Shown here piece by piece: positions 1 to 7,331 of a DNA stretch of 64,000 bases; within the stretch, counting starts at the first letter, position 1; each line of letters opens with the position of its first letter. The position numbers and the translations under genes are program-made. The stretch lies in assembly GCA_035628915.1 (NCBI GenBank), contig DASPIW010000040.1, positions 40,466 to 104,465 on the forward strand, written 5' to 3'. The stretch comes from JARBUG01 sp035628915 (GTDB taxonomy: Bacteria > Bacillota > Sulfobacillia > Symbiobacteriales > Symbiobacteriaceae). The notes under the pieces were generated by a model. That model ran no database searches and was not told the DNA's origin. It saw nothing but the letters and a program-made list of their open reading frames with translations.

Positions 1-110
1 GCTTCGATCTGAAACCCGGGCGGTGCGGCCGGGGCGGCGCCGGCCCGGGCGGGCGCCCCGACCGCCAGCGCCGCCAGGACTAGCAGCCACCCCAGCTGAA
101 CGACGCGCAA
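1..110 (-). CDS. N-terminus of a secreted protein (partial)
   Basis: The gene runs off the left edge and only about 36 residues are visible. The likely start is TTG at 110, because AGGAGG followed by a G-run lies at 126-117, about 6-10 bases upstream; an in-frame ATG at 134 precedes that ribosome site and is less likely. The visible protein has a basic start, a hydrophobic core (GWLLVLAALAVGAPARA) and an Ala-Pro-rich continuation, as expected for a Sec signal peptide with an ARA-type cleavage site. Function cannot be told from this fragment. Confidence 0.6.
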   Translation of the reverse strand, partial: MRVVQLGWLLVLAALAVGAPARAGAAPAAPPGFQIE

Positions 111-182
111 AAGGATCCCCCCTCCTGGGCTCATGCAAAAGCGGCAGCCGGCGAGTGTAGTATCCCTCGCTGGCCGTGCCTG

Positions 183-651
183 CTACTTTTGCCCGGCCCC
201 TGCTTTCCCTTCCGGTCTATCGGCAGTCGCCGTGGTCTTCTTCTTTTTTGTCGTCGCAAAGGTGCCTTTCTTTACGGCCTTGTCAAGATATATGCAAAGG
301 GCCGGCCCGCCTTCGATCTCTTTTTCGGCCGGCAGCAGGTCGAACTTCTCCTTGACGCCGGGCGGGCGGACCAGCCCGTTGGCGCAGCAGTTGCCGTGTG
401 AAGGTGACAAGCGTGCAGCGATCAGGCCCGCGCTTTCTGCTCAAGGCGAGTCTCCTGCAGACCGGTGCCACGCGGAAGACGCCGGTAACCACGAGGGCTT
501 TCGCGTCAAGTACGAGAACTGGGATCCGTGGAGCAGTGCGGCCTCCTCCTGTAAAGACGAACGCTGCTCGTGGCCGAATCCCCCAGCGTAGGAAACGGCT
601 GCCCGAGTTGTCTTGCTCGGGCAGCCGATGTCGCTGATGCGTGCAACGCAT
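183..651 (-). pseudogene. Possible frameshifted small gene or remnant
   Basis: Two overlapping minus-strand reading frames, 651-283 and 443-183, look more protein-like in part than random GC-rich frames. The upstream frame has an alternating hydrophobic stretch (VLVLDAKALVVTGVFRVAP). The downstream frame has a Cys pair, an acidic/basic amphipathic stretch (GVKEKFDLLPAEKEIEGG) and a Lys/Thr-rich tail. Neither has a convincing ribosome site or a family I recognise. A one-base shift near 440 would join them. This may be a decayed gene or chance; otherwise 135-595 holds nothing I can identify. Confidence 0.2.
596..627 (-). terminator. Hairpin downstream of the carboxypeptidase gene
   Basis: A perfect 12-bp inverted repeat (arms 596-607 and 616-627, 8-base loop) lies about 55 bases past the stop of the D,D-carboxypeptidase gene. 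On the minus strand it is followed by TTTCC, a weak T-tract, so it is a plausible intrinsic terminator. Confidence 0.55.
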
Positions 652-682
652 GGCCCTTCCTGATCAGGAGCATGACTCTCGC

Positions 683-1474
683 CTAACGGCCCGGACCGTA
701 ATACTCTTCCAGGGTTAGCCCCCTGGCTACAGTCTCTTTGGCAGTGGCTACCCCCACATAGCGGACATGCCAGGGTTCATAAGCGTAGCCCGTGATGCTC
801 TCCTTGCCTTTGGGGTAGCGGATGATAAACCCATACTCCGGCGCATGCTGCTCCAGCCAGAGCGCCTCGGGGGTGCCCGCAAAGCAGTCGTCGGCGGCAC
901 ACTTGCCGGTGCTGCCGGAGATATCCATGGCAAGGCCGGTCTGATGCTCGCTATGCCCGGGCTCCGCGCTGTATTTGCGCGCCGTTTCTTCGCCTTGCGT
1001 CCGCACATAGTAATCGAACAGGGCGGACTGCGTCGCGAAGGAGCGGTATCCGGAAACGCCCGCCAGGTGGATGCCGTCCTGCTTGGCGGCGGCGAACATT
1101 TGCTCCAGCGCCCGTGCCGCTTCCTTGCGCATCAGGCGCTTGTCGTCCGGTTCCGTGAAGATGAACGCCACGTTCGGTACCACCAGATCGGCAGGCCGAT
1201 AGTTGTCGGGAAGCTTGATGCTCTTGTTCACGATGAGCGTGACGTCGTCGGGATTGGCGACGACTCTTCCAGTTGGAGCTTTCTCGACTGCGGCCTGGTT
1301 GTTCGCAGTCCCGGCAGTGGTCGGGGCAGGTGCGGGAGATGGCGCAGGAATCGTGTTCTCCGCCGGCGGCGCGACGAGCTTGGGCAGGTCGGCCACAGGA
1401 GCGCTGCATCCGGAGATGAGAGCGATTGCGGCGACTGCGAGCAGCGCTTTGCGCGTTGGCTTATGCTTGTGCAT
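683..1474 (-). CDS. D-alanyl-D-alanine carboxypeptidase lipoprotein (VanY/M15B family)
   Basis: Zinc-dependent peptidase predicted to remove the terminal D-Ala from peptidoglycan stem peptides outside the membrane. About 263 residues: a lipoprotein signal with lipobox ISGC (Cys about 23), a Pro/Ala/Thr-rich linker to about residue 65, then the M15B domain. Visible motifs are SGYRS (about 141-145), the zinc-binding SxHxxGxAxD motif as SEHQTGLAMD (about 175-184) and the last zinc His in EPWH (about 233-236), so all expected metal ligands are present. I chose the second ATG (1474) because GGAGA lies 9-10 bases upstream of it; an ATG at 1489 adds five residues. It stands alone, followed by a hairpin at 596-627. 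Confidence 0.9.
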   Translation of the reverse strand: MHKHKPTRKALLAVAAIALISGCSAPVADLPKLVAPPAENTIPAPSPAPAPTTAGTANNQAAVEKAPTGRVVANPDDVTLIVNKSIKLPDNYRPADLVVPNVAFIFTEPDDKRLMRKEAARALEQMFAAAKQDGIHLAGVSGYRSFATQSALFDYYVRTQGEETARKYSAEPGHSEHQTGLAMDISGSTGKCAADDCFAGTPEALWLEQHAPEYGFIIRYPKGKESITGYAYEPWHVRYVGVATAKETVARGLTLEEYYGPGR

Positions 1475-1489
1475 AGTGAATGTCTCCAT

Positions 1490-2190
1490 CTTATAGGCAT
1501 AGTATGGCGCAACGTACGATACCAGCGTGGGAATAGTGCACTACTGAAGTAAGACGAGAGATGCCTGGTCCTCGTTTCGACGCACTGCAGCCAATCCACC
1601 TGCTAGTTACGGTCAAGCAGATCGTGCCGATAGAGTCCAGCCACTACACCGATCAACGTGTCGTCGCCCGACGTGCTGCCCATGCCCCTCATCTGATTGA
1701 TCTGGTCCACCACCGCCGAGGCGGCTGCATCGGCCCCGTGGATCGTGTCAAGCAGGCCGATCAGAGGAGTCGAGAATCGCCCCTGCAAACCGTGCCGCAG
1801 GTACGATGCGGAGGCTTCCCTTCCTGCCAATCGGTCAGGAGTGCGGCTACGCCACGAGGGTTGGGGCCTCGGGCGAGGAGCCGGTGGAAAGTTGCCCCGC
1901 TCCATGCAGGGTGAGACGCCTTCGGCCACAAAGCCGTTGAGTAGGGGGTTTCCATGGACAGCCTCAGAATGGGTTCATGGCCCGCCCAGACAAGCCATCT
2001 CGCACACGTATGCCCCCCGCCTGCTCCACCAGGGGAATCAGCGGGGTCAGTTCCTGATCACAGGCCAGGCCAAATGGGCTCATCCCCAGGGACCGGCTGG
2101 TAATGGTCAGCCACAAGGACCGGCCGGCCAGAAGGTTGACACTCCGGTCGAACCGGCTGTGGAGCGTGCGGCGAACTGCTGACAGCGAAC
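1490..2190. other. Gene-poor stretch with probable gene remnants
   Basis: No complete gene is supported here. On the minus strand, 1785-1603 encodes a protein-like tail (STPLIGLLDTIHGADAAASA followed by VVDQINQMRG) without a start or ribosome site, and 2098-1964 encodes another protein-like stretch (ELTPLIPLVEQAGG) ending in a stop. Both read like C-terminal ends of lost genes. With the PucR remnant that follows, this suggests a small gene graveyard. I see no transposase or clear terminal repeats. Confidence 0.3.
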
Positions 2191-2409
2191 CGGCAGACCA
2201 GAGCCGACTTGCTCGGAACGCTGGAGGCTGTTCTTGAAACCAACGGAAACCTGAAGCAAGCAGCACGCAATCTCTTTGTGTACGATAACACCTTGCGCTA
2301 CCGGGTCTCCCGAATTGAGGAAATGATCGGCGTCGATTTGGACTCGTCCAAAGACCGATTGAGACTGCAGGTTGCCCTAAAGATCCTGCGGATGCAGAAC
2401 AGCACGTAG
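2191..2409 (+). pseudogene. Remnant of a PucR-family regulator (C-terminal helix-turn-helix only)
   Basis: About 70 residues match the C-terminal HTH_30 domain of PucR/CdaR-type regulators: the stretch DLLGTLEAVLETNGNLKQAA, then NTLRYRVSRIEEMIG and DRLRLQVALKIL, are characteristic. The rest of a normal 400-550-residue PucR protein is missing upstream, where the frame becomes unlike protein. The first possible start is TTG at 2209 with no good ribosome site. I read this as a decayed or truncated gene, not a working regulator. Confidence 0.7.
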
Positions 2410-2445
2410 ACAAGGCAAGGCGCCTGCTACCGGTGTATCCGATTG

Positions 2446-2577
2446 ATCCCATTCCAACCGGGGTGTCATCCCGTTCTTACCAGGGGGTGATCCCGTCCCA
2501 ACCGGGGGATGATCCTTTCCCCTTCCGGGTGTTATCCCGTCCGGACCGGGGGGTCATCCGTTCCCAGCCGGGGTGTC
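2446..2577. repeat. Six tandem imperfect 22-bp repeats upstream of the WYL regulator
   Basis: Six head-to-tail copies start at 2446, 2468, 2490, 2512, 2534 and 2556. The consensus is close to ATCCCGTTCCAACCGGGG followed by TGTC. Each copy holds an imperfect dyad (CCCG, 5-7 bases, CGGG). 22 bp is about two helical turns, so the copies face the same side of the DNA. The array ends 106 bp before the start of the WYL regulator. Copies differ by several bases, unlike a recent slippage product. It could be an operator array; this is inference. Confidence 0.8.
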
Positions 2578-2683
2578 GTCACTGCCCAATCCGATGGACA
2601 GCCCATCCGGCCGCCTCCTCCCCGGCGTCTGGTAGGACCGCAGCCGCCCGGCGGCGAACATATGCGCCGGGAGGCGATGGGGG

Positions 2684-3640
2684 ATGAACCGCACCGACCG
2701 GCTGATGGCAATCGTCTGGCTCCTGCGCACCCGCACCCGGCTGACGGCGGCCCAACTGGGCGAGACATTCGGCGTCACTGTGCGGACGATCTATCGCGAC
2801 GTCGAGGCGCTTTGCGAAGCGGGCGTCCCGGTAGTCGCCCTGCCCGGCACCGACGGCGGCTACGAACTCGCCCCCGGCTACAAGGTCACCCCGATCGCTT
2901 TCCGGACCGACGAAGTTGAAGCTCTCTGGGTCGCAGGCATGGCCTTCGCCGAACTGCGGCTGCCGGCGCTGAACGACTCCCTGCGCAGCGCCCTGGGCAA
3001 AATCATGGCCATGGCCGCGCCCGATAAGGTCGATCAGACCCGGCGCCTCAGCGAGCACTTCGCTGTCCGCCTGGAGCGCCGCGGCTCCGAAGCGCTCCAG
3101 GGCGAGGTATTCGATTTGCTCCGCCAGGCCGTACTCGACCGCCGTACTGTCAGCATTGCCTACACCGCCATCTCCGGTGAGACCAGCGAGCGGCTCGTCG
3201 CACCCGAACGGCTCCTCTTTCAGTTTGGCGCCTGGTACATACAGGGTCCCGATTCCCGTTCCGGCGAGTACCGCACCTTCCGGGTGGACCGAATCAGCGC
3301 CTGCCGCCTGACGGACGACAGCCCGCCCCCGGCCCCCGCTCCGGAGACCGGCGCCCCCGCCGAAACGGTCACGCCGGTCCGCATCCACATGTCCGCCGCC
3401 AACGCCCGCTGGTACCGGGAGCATCCGGTCTTCCGGTGGTGGGAGCAGACCCAGTGCGACGGCGGCACGGTGCAGCTGCAAGTCCCCGAGTCCGGCATCC
3501 CCTCGCTCCTGGCGGCCCTGCTGGCCTTCGGCGGGCAGGAAGTCGTCCTCGAGCCGCCGTGGCTGATCGACCAGCTCCTGGACTGCGCAAAAAAAGCGAT
3601 CGCCGCCCACACACTCCCTGACAGAACGGTGTCAGGGTAG
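2684..3640 (+). CDS. YafY/YobV-type transcriptional regulator (HTH-WYL)
   Basis: 318-residue DNA-binding regulator. Residues 1-60 form an HTH_11-like winged helix (LTAAQLGETFGVTVRTIYRD); residues about 140-210 form a WYL domain (RRTVSIAYTAISGETSERLV then YIQGPDSRSGEYRTFRVDRI), which in this family senses a small ligand or nucleic acid. The C-terminal WCX-like extension is also present. GGAGG lies before the ATG at 2684. The regulator is followed at 46 bp by a gene on the same strand whose leader contains dyads, so that gene is a likely target; the 22-bp repeat array upstream suggests autoregulation. Both regulatory links are inferred. Confidence 0.85.
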   Translation: MNRTDRLMAIVWLLRTRTRLTAAQLGETFGVTVRTIYRDVEALCEAGVPVVALPGTDGGYELAPGYKVTPIAFRTDEVEALWVAGMAFAELRLPALNDSLRSALGKIMAMAAPDKVDQTRRLSEHFAVRLERRGSEALQGEVFDLLRQAVLDRRTVSIAYTAISGETSERLVAPERLLFQFGAWYIQGPDSRSGEYRTFRVDRISACRLTDDSPPPAPAPETGAPAETVTPVRIHMSAANARWYREHPVFRWWEQTQCDGGTVQLQVPESGIPSLLAALLAFGGQEVVLEPPWLIDQLLDCAKKAIAAHTLPDRTVSG

Positions 3641-3671
3641 GGTGTTACGCTGTGTCTGTCAGTACACAGCG
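3617..3671. promoter_or_regulatory. Two inverted repeats between the WYL regulator and its neighbour
   Basis: The first dyad is CCTGACA, 6 bases, TGTCAGG (3617-3636), within the last codons of the regulator. The second is CGCTGTGT, 8 bases, ACACAGCG (3648-3671), ending just before the ribosome site GAAAGGAG of the gene at 3687. They could be operators for the WYL regulator or a hairpin in the leader RNA. Confidence 0.45.
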
Positions 3672-3686
3672 AAAGGAGACCCGATC

Positions 3687-4670
3687 ATGACCGCCTTCGA
3701 TGCGCCCCTGAACCTCGCCCGGTGGGAGCTCCACGACCCGACTGCCACCCTCTCTGCCTTCAAAGGGCGCCCCGCCCTCTTCCTTTCCCGGGCCGGCGCC
3801 GTCCTGCTGAAGGAGCCCGTGCCCTGGGAAGCATACACCCTCGAAGCCGACGTCGCCGCGGAGGGGAACAGCGGCTACGTGGGTTTCGCCTTCGGCGCCC
3901 GCGACGCCGCCAACTTTGAGCTCATCTACATCTACCCGACGGACGGGCAGGGCGGGGGCGAAGTGCAGTACGAAGCCTGCCTGAACGGCTCGGCGACCTG
4001 GCAGGTCTTCCAGCAGCCCGAGTACCGGCGCCCGGGCATCACCATGACGCCCGGCGAATGGACCCATCTCAGAGTCGTCGTGCGGCCGGAGCTAGCGGAG
4101 GTCTACGTCGGTGGCGACTCGGCGCCCCACCTGGTGGTCCCTCCCCTCTTCCCCGGTGCGCGGGCGCCCCGGGCCGGCCTCTGGGGCTACTGCCCGACCT
4201 ACGTCAGCCGGTTCACCATCACCCGTTGTGACACACCGCCCGCTCCCGCCCCGGCTCACCCGCCGCTGCCCGAGGGGGTGGTCACCGACTGGGAAATCGC
4301 CGACCGCCTGGCGCCTGCTGCCCCCTGGCGCCGTGTCAAAGCAGAAGCCAACGGGACACTCTGCTTCAACCGGTGGTTTGCGATGGATACGGGGTATGCG
4401 GTGGCCTACGCCAGGGCGACCATCGACTCCCCCGCCGACCGCGAAGCCACCCTGTCGGTGGGCTTCAGCGACAAACTGCTGCTGACCCTGGGCGGCGAGG
4501 AAGTCTGCACGGGGGAGACCCGCTGGAACCCCCCGGAGGGCGACGGCCGCATCAGGCTGGACACCCGCTGCGTGAAAGTCCGGCTCAGGCGGGGCGCCAA
4601 CGAGATTCTCGCCCGGGTGGAGTGCGCAGAGCCGCCCTTCGGCTGGGGCCTGGTGCTGAGCGTCTCATAA
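3687..4670 (+). CDS. Concanavalin-like beta-sandwich protein, possible carbohydrate binding
   Basis: 327 residues, no signal peptide or membrane segment, so probably cytoplasmic. The first about 190 residues resemble LamG/DUF1080-type concanavalin-like domains (YTLEADVAAEGNSGYVGFAF, then GEWTHLRVVVRPELAEVYV and AGLWGYCPTYVSRF). The remaining about 130 residues look like a second beta-sandwich. No catalytic motif is recognised, so binding rather than hydrolysis is the safer guess. The ATG at 3687 follows GAAAGGAGACCC. It sits directly after the WYL regulator and ends at a very strong terminator, so the two genes form a small unit. Confidence 0.6.
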   Translation: MTAFDAPLNLARWELHDPTATLSAFKGRPALFLSRAGAVLLKEPVPWEAYTLEADVAAEGNSGYVGFAFGARDAANFELIYIYPTDGQGGGEVQYEACLNGSATWQVFQQPEYRRPGITMTPGEWTHLRVVVRPELAEVYVGGDSAPHLVVPPLFPGARAPRAGLWGYCPTYVSRFTITRCDTPPAPAPAHPPLPEGVVTDWEIADRLAPAAPWRRVKAEANGTLCFNRWFAMDTGYAVAYARATIDSPADREATLSVGFSDKLLLTLGGEEVCTGETRWNPPEGDGRIRLDTRCVKVRLRRGANEILARVECAEPPFGWGLVLSVS

Positions 4671-4672
4671 CC

Positions 4673-4706
4673 GCAAATCCCCTCACCGCCCGGTGAGGGG
4701 ATTTGC
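4673..4706 (+). terminator. Strong intrinsic terminator
   Basis: Perfect 16-bp stem (4673-4688 / 4691-4706) with a 2-base loop, starting two bases after the stop of the preceding gene. The 3' arm ends in ATTTGC and is followed by CTTG. Confidence 0.8.
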
Positions 4707-4779
4707 CTTGCGCGGACAGGAGCTTGAGCAGATCACTGCCGGCTACCGGGGAGCCGCTGTTCGGGGGTACTCCCCTGAC

Positions 4780-4796
4780 GGGTAGGCTACCTACCC
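4780..4796. promoter_or_regulatory. 17-bp dyad upstream of the LuxR-type membrane regulator
   Basis: GGGTAGG-CTA-CCTACCC is a perfect 7-bp inverted repeat about 95 bp before the GTG start of the next gene. LuxR-family proteins bind dyads of about this size, so autoregulation is possible but unproven. Confidence 0.4.
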
Positions 4797-4891
4797 CGAC
4801 CTGTTTCGACACAGAAGGGATTCCATCCACATCGTCGAAATGCACTATGTTCCGATATTTCGCACCGTATTCTGCACAGGAGGCAGATTCC

Positions 4892-6226
4892 GTGACAGCA
4901 ACCACGCGGCTCGGTCTCGCTCTGGGCGCCCTCTTCGGGTGGCTGCTCTCCTTCCCGCTCTTCGGCCCGGCGCTCTTCGGCGTGGCACCGGGGCCGGCGC
5001 CGCAGCTCGGGCTGCTTTTCCTCTTCAGTCACGGTGCCGGCATGCTCCTCCTACACCCGGTGCCCTACCGACTGGCCACGGACCCGCGCCTGCTCCGGAT
5101 GGCCGGCGGGCTCCTGGCCCTGTTCACCCTCCTCTTTGCATTCGCCCTCCCCTTCCCCGCAGCCGCCACGCTCTTTGTCCTGATGGGACTGCTCGCCGCG
5201 CTGCTGGTCCTGGCCTGGGCGCCCTCCTACGTCGCCGGTTCGGAGCGCATTACACCCCTGGCCATAGGCATGGCCGGCGCCAATCTGATCGTGGCGATGG
5301 CAGGCTTACCCCCGGCCCCGTTTACCCTGCCGCTGCTGGCCGCCCTGGCCCTCTCGGGCGCCGTACTCCTACCTGCGCCGCCGCCGGAGCGCCCCGGAGC
5401 CCTGGCTGCGCCACTTAACAGGGCTCAACTGCTCGCCCTGCTCCTGCCCATGGGCGCCTTCGCCCTGGCAGATTACTTCGTGGGCGGCCTCTGGTACGGC
5501 ACGGTCACGGCTACCTTCGCGACGGGGTGGGCGTGGCAGCCGGCCGCGGAAGCGCTCTTCTCGGCGGTCTCCATCGCGCTGCTGGCCCGCCTGGTGCGGC
5601 GCCCCGGTCCGGGCATCCTGGCCCGCTACAGCCTAAGCTTGATGGGCCTTGGACTGGTGCTGGCCGCAACCGGCCAGTGGGTGCCCCTCTTCCGGGGACT
5701 GCTGCTTATGGGACTGGTGGCCGGCGACCTCTTCTACTGGGCCCAACTGGGGACGGCCGGGGCCATCTTCGGCGCCCGCCGCGCCTACGGCGGCGGCCTC
5801 GGCCTCTCGCTCTGCCTGATCGGGCTGGCCAACCTGACGGCCGGCCTGAGCCCGGGGGGACCCACCGGCCCCGGCCCCACGTTCCTCCTGGCCGGTGCCG
5901 CCCTGCTCTTCCTGGTGCTCCCGCTGGTCTACCGGCTGCCCGTGCCCCCCTTGCCTCCCGCGGCCGAGCCGCCACCGGAGCCTGCCGGACAGGCCCACGC
6001 TGCCGCCGCTCTGCAATCCGCTCCCCCCAATCTCACGCCGACGGAGCGGCAAGTCTATGAACTGCTGGTGATGGGCGCCAGCGACGGGGAGATTGCCGAT
6101 GAGCTTGTCGTCACCCGGCACACGGTCAAGTTCCACGTCCGGAACATCCTCCACAAGCTGGGCGTCGCCAACCGCAAGGCCCTGCTCTCCAGCCTGGTAG
6201 TGAAGCAAAGCGAAAAGCGGCCCTGA
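4892..6226 (+). CDS. Polytopic membrane protein with C-terminal LuxR helix-turn-helix
   Basis: 444 residues. About 12 hydrophobic segments fill residues 1-360, giving an MFS-like membrane domain. A Pro-rich linker (about 355-380) leads to a LuxR/GerE domain (LTPTERQVYELLVMGASDGE, then VTRHTVKFHVRNILHKLGV). The start is GTG at 4892, 8 bases after AGGAGG; an in-frame start at 4703 overlaps the terminator. Such proteins are taken to be membrane-bound one-component regulators in which the membrane part senses a ligand. No receiver domain is present. It is monocistronic and ends at a shared terminator with speB. Targets are unknown. Confidence 0.8.
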   Translation: MTATTRLGLALGALFGWLLSFPLFGPALFGVAPGPAPQLGLLFLFSHGAGMLLLHPVPYRLATDPRLLRMAGGLLALFTLLFAFALPFPAAATLFVLMGLLAALLVLAWAPSYVAGSERITPLAIGMAGANLIVAMAGLPPAPFTLPLLAALALSGAVLLPAPPPERPGALAAPLNRAQLLALLLPMGAFALADYFVGGLWYGTVTATFATGWAWQPAAEALFSAVSIALLARLVRRPGPGILARYSLSLMGLGLVLAATGQWVPLFRGLLLMGLVAGDLFYWAQLGTAGAIFGARRAYGGGLGLSLCLIGLANLTAGLSPGGPTGPGPTFLLAGAALLFLVLPLVYRLPVPPLPPAAEPPPEPAGQAHAAAALQSAPPNLTPTERQVYELLVMGASDGEIADELVVTRHTVKFHVRNILHKLGVANRKALLSSLVVKQSEKRP

Positions 6227-6242
6227 CCGTGGTCAGGGCCGC
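6217..6242. terminator. Bidirectional terminator between convergent genes
   Basis: Perfect 12-bp stem GCGGCCCTGACC / GGTCAGGGCCGC with a 2-base loop. On the plus strand it is followed by CGTCTTTT and on the minus strand by TTTTCGC, so it can end both the LuxR-type gene (its stop codon lies in the stem) and speB. Confidence 0.85.
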
Positions 6243-6255
6243 CGTCTTTTCCGCC

Positions 6256-7197
6256 TTAGCGCTCCGCCGTCCGCAGCCGAACGGCGACCAGGGACGCGTA
6301 CTCGTGGACCAGCGTGGCGGCCAGGAGGGCAGTCACCTGGGCAGGATCGTGGTTGGGCAGCACTTCGACCATGTCGAAGCCGACAAAGTTGAAATCCGTC
6401 AGCATCCGGATCAACTCCAGCGTCTCGAAGCTGGAATAACCGCCCACCTCCGGCGTGCCGGTGCCGGGTGCGAAGGCGGGATCGACAAAGTCGATATCGA
6501 AGGAGAGGAAGCACGGCGTGTCGCCAATCGTCCGGCGCATCTCTGCCACCACGTCCTCCATCCCCCGCCGGCGCAGTTCCCGCATCGTGATGACCTGGAA
6601 GCCCAAGTCAACGCTGGCGTCCACGTCGCCGGGGTGGTTCAGGGTACCGCGGATACCTACCTGGAAGACCTTCTCGGGAATCACCAGCTTCTCTTCATAG
6701 GCCCGGATGAACGGGGAACCGTGCCAGTACTTTTCGCCGTAGTACGTATCCCAGGTGTCGGTGTGGCTGTCAAAGTGAATGAGGGCCACAGGTCCATAGA
6801 CTTTGGCCGCCGCCCGGAGCGTCGCCAGGGTGACCGAATGGTCGCCCCCCAGCCCGACGGGCACCGTACCGGCCCGAAGCAGCTCCTCGACCTGACCCGA
6901 AATGATATCGTAACTGCGGTGGATATTGTGGGGAATCACCGACAGATCGCCCACATCAATGGCCCGGGTCTCCTCAAACGGGTAGACTTTATAGACCGGA
7001 TTATACGGAAAGAGGAGCATGGAGGCCTGACGGATCGCCTGGGGCCCAAACCGGGCGCCGACCCGGTAAGAGGCCCCTGTATCGAAGGGCATCCCGAGAA
7101 TCGCGAGGCGCGCTCCTTCCCGGGACGAAGGGAGCCGCATGAAGCTTCCCAGGCTGCAAAACTCGGGCTTCACATCGGGCGAAAGCGGATACTGCAA
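6256..7197 (-). CDS. speB: Agmatinase / arginase-family ureohydrolase
   Basis: 313 residues, normal length for the family. Hydrolyses agmatine to putrescine and urea using two manganese ions, or a closely related guanidino substrate. The metal-binding motifs are complete: GGDHS (117-121), DSHTD (143-147) and SFDIDFVDP with Asp 234 and 236, followed by PGTGTPEVGG. The start is TTG at 7197, six bases after GAGGTGAG. It has its own promoter at 7253-7282. Substrate is assigned by similarity; arginase, guanidinobutyrase or guanidinopropionase activity cannot be excluded from sequence alone. Confidence 0.85.
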   Translation of the reverse strand: MQYPLSPDVKPEFCSLGSFMRLPSSREGARLAILGMPFDTGASYRVGARFGPQAIRQASMLLFPYNPVYKVYPFEETRAIDVGDLSVIPHNIHRSYDIISGQVEELLRAGTVPVGLGGDHSVTLATLRAAAKVYGPVALIHFDSHTDTWDTYYGEKYWHGSPFIRAYEEKLVIPEKVFQVGIRGTLNHPGDVDASVDLGFQVITMRELRRRGMEDVVAEMRRTIGDTPCFLSFDIDFVDPAFAPGTGTPEVGGYSSFETLELIRMLTDFNFVGFDMVEVLPNHDPAQVTALLAATLVHEYASLVAVRLRTAER

Positions 7198-7252
7198 GCG
7201 CAGCTCACCTCTCTAGGCAGTGCGGACAGAGACCGGGCAAGCAACACGTAGT

Positions 7253-7282
7253 AGTATACCTCGCTTGCCGCTTTTGCTACAA
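7253..7282 (-). promoter_or_regulatory. Sigma-A-type promoter for speB
   Basis: On the minus strand, TTGTAG (7282-7277), an 18-base spacer and TATACT (7258-7253) lie about 55 bases before the speB start. Confidence 0.6.
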
Positions 7283-7331
7283 GAACACATACGTATTGAC
7301 TAATAATCGGCATACTTCCAGAAGGGCGGTG

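Noticed and set aside
2446..2577. The six tandem repeats as a CRISPR array
   Set aside because: The copies are directly adjacent with no spacers, and no cas genes are present.
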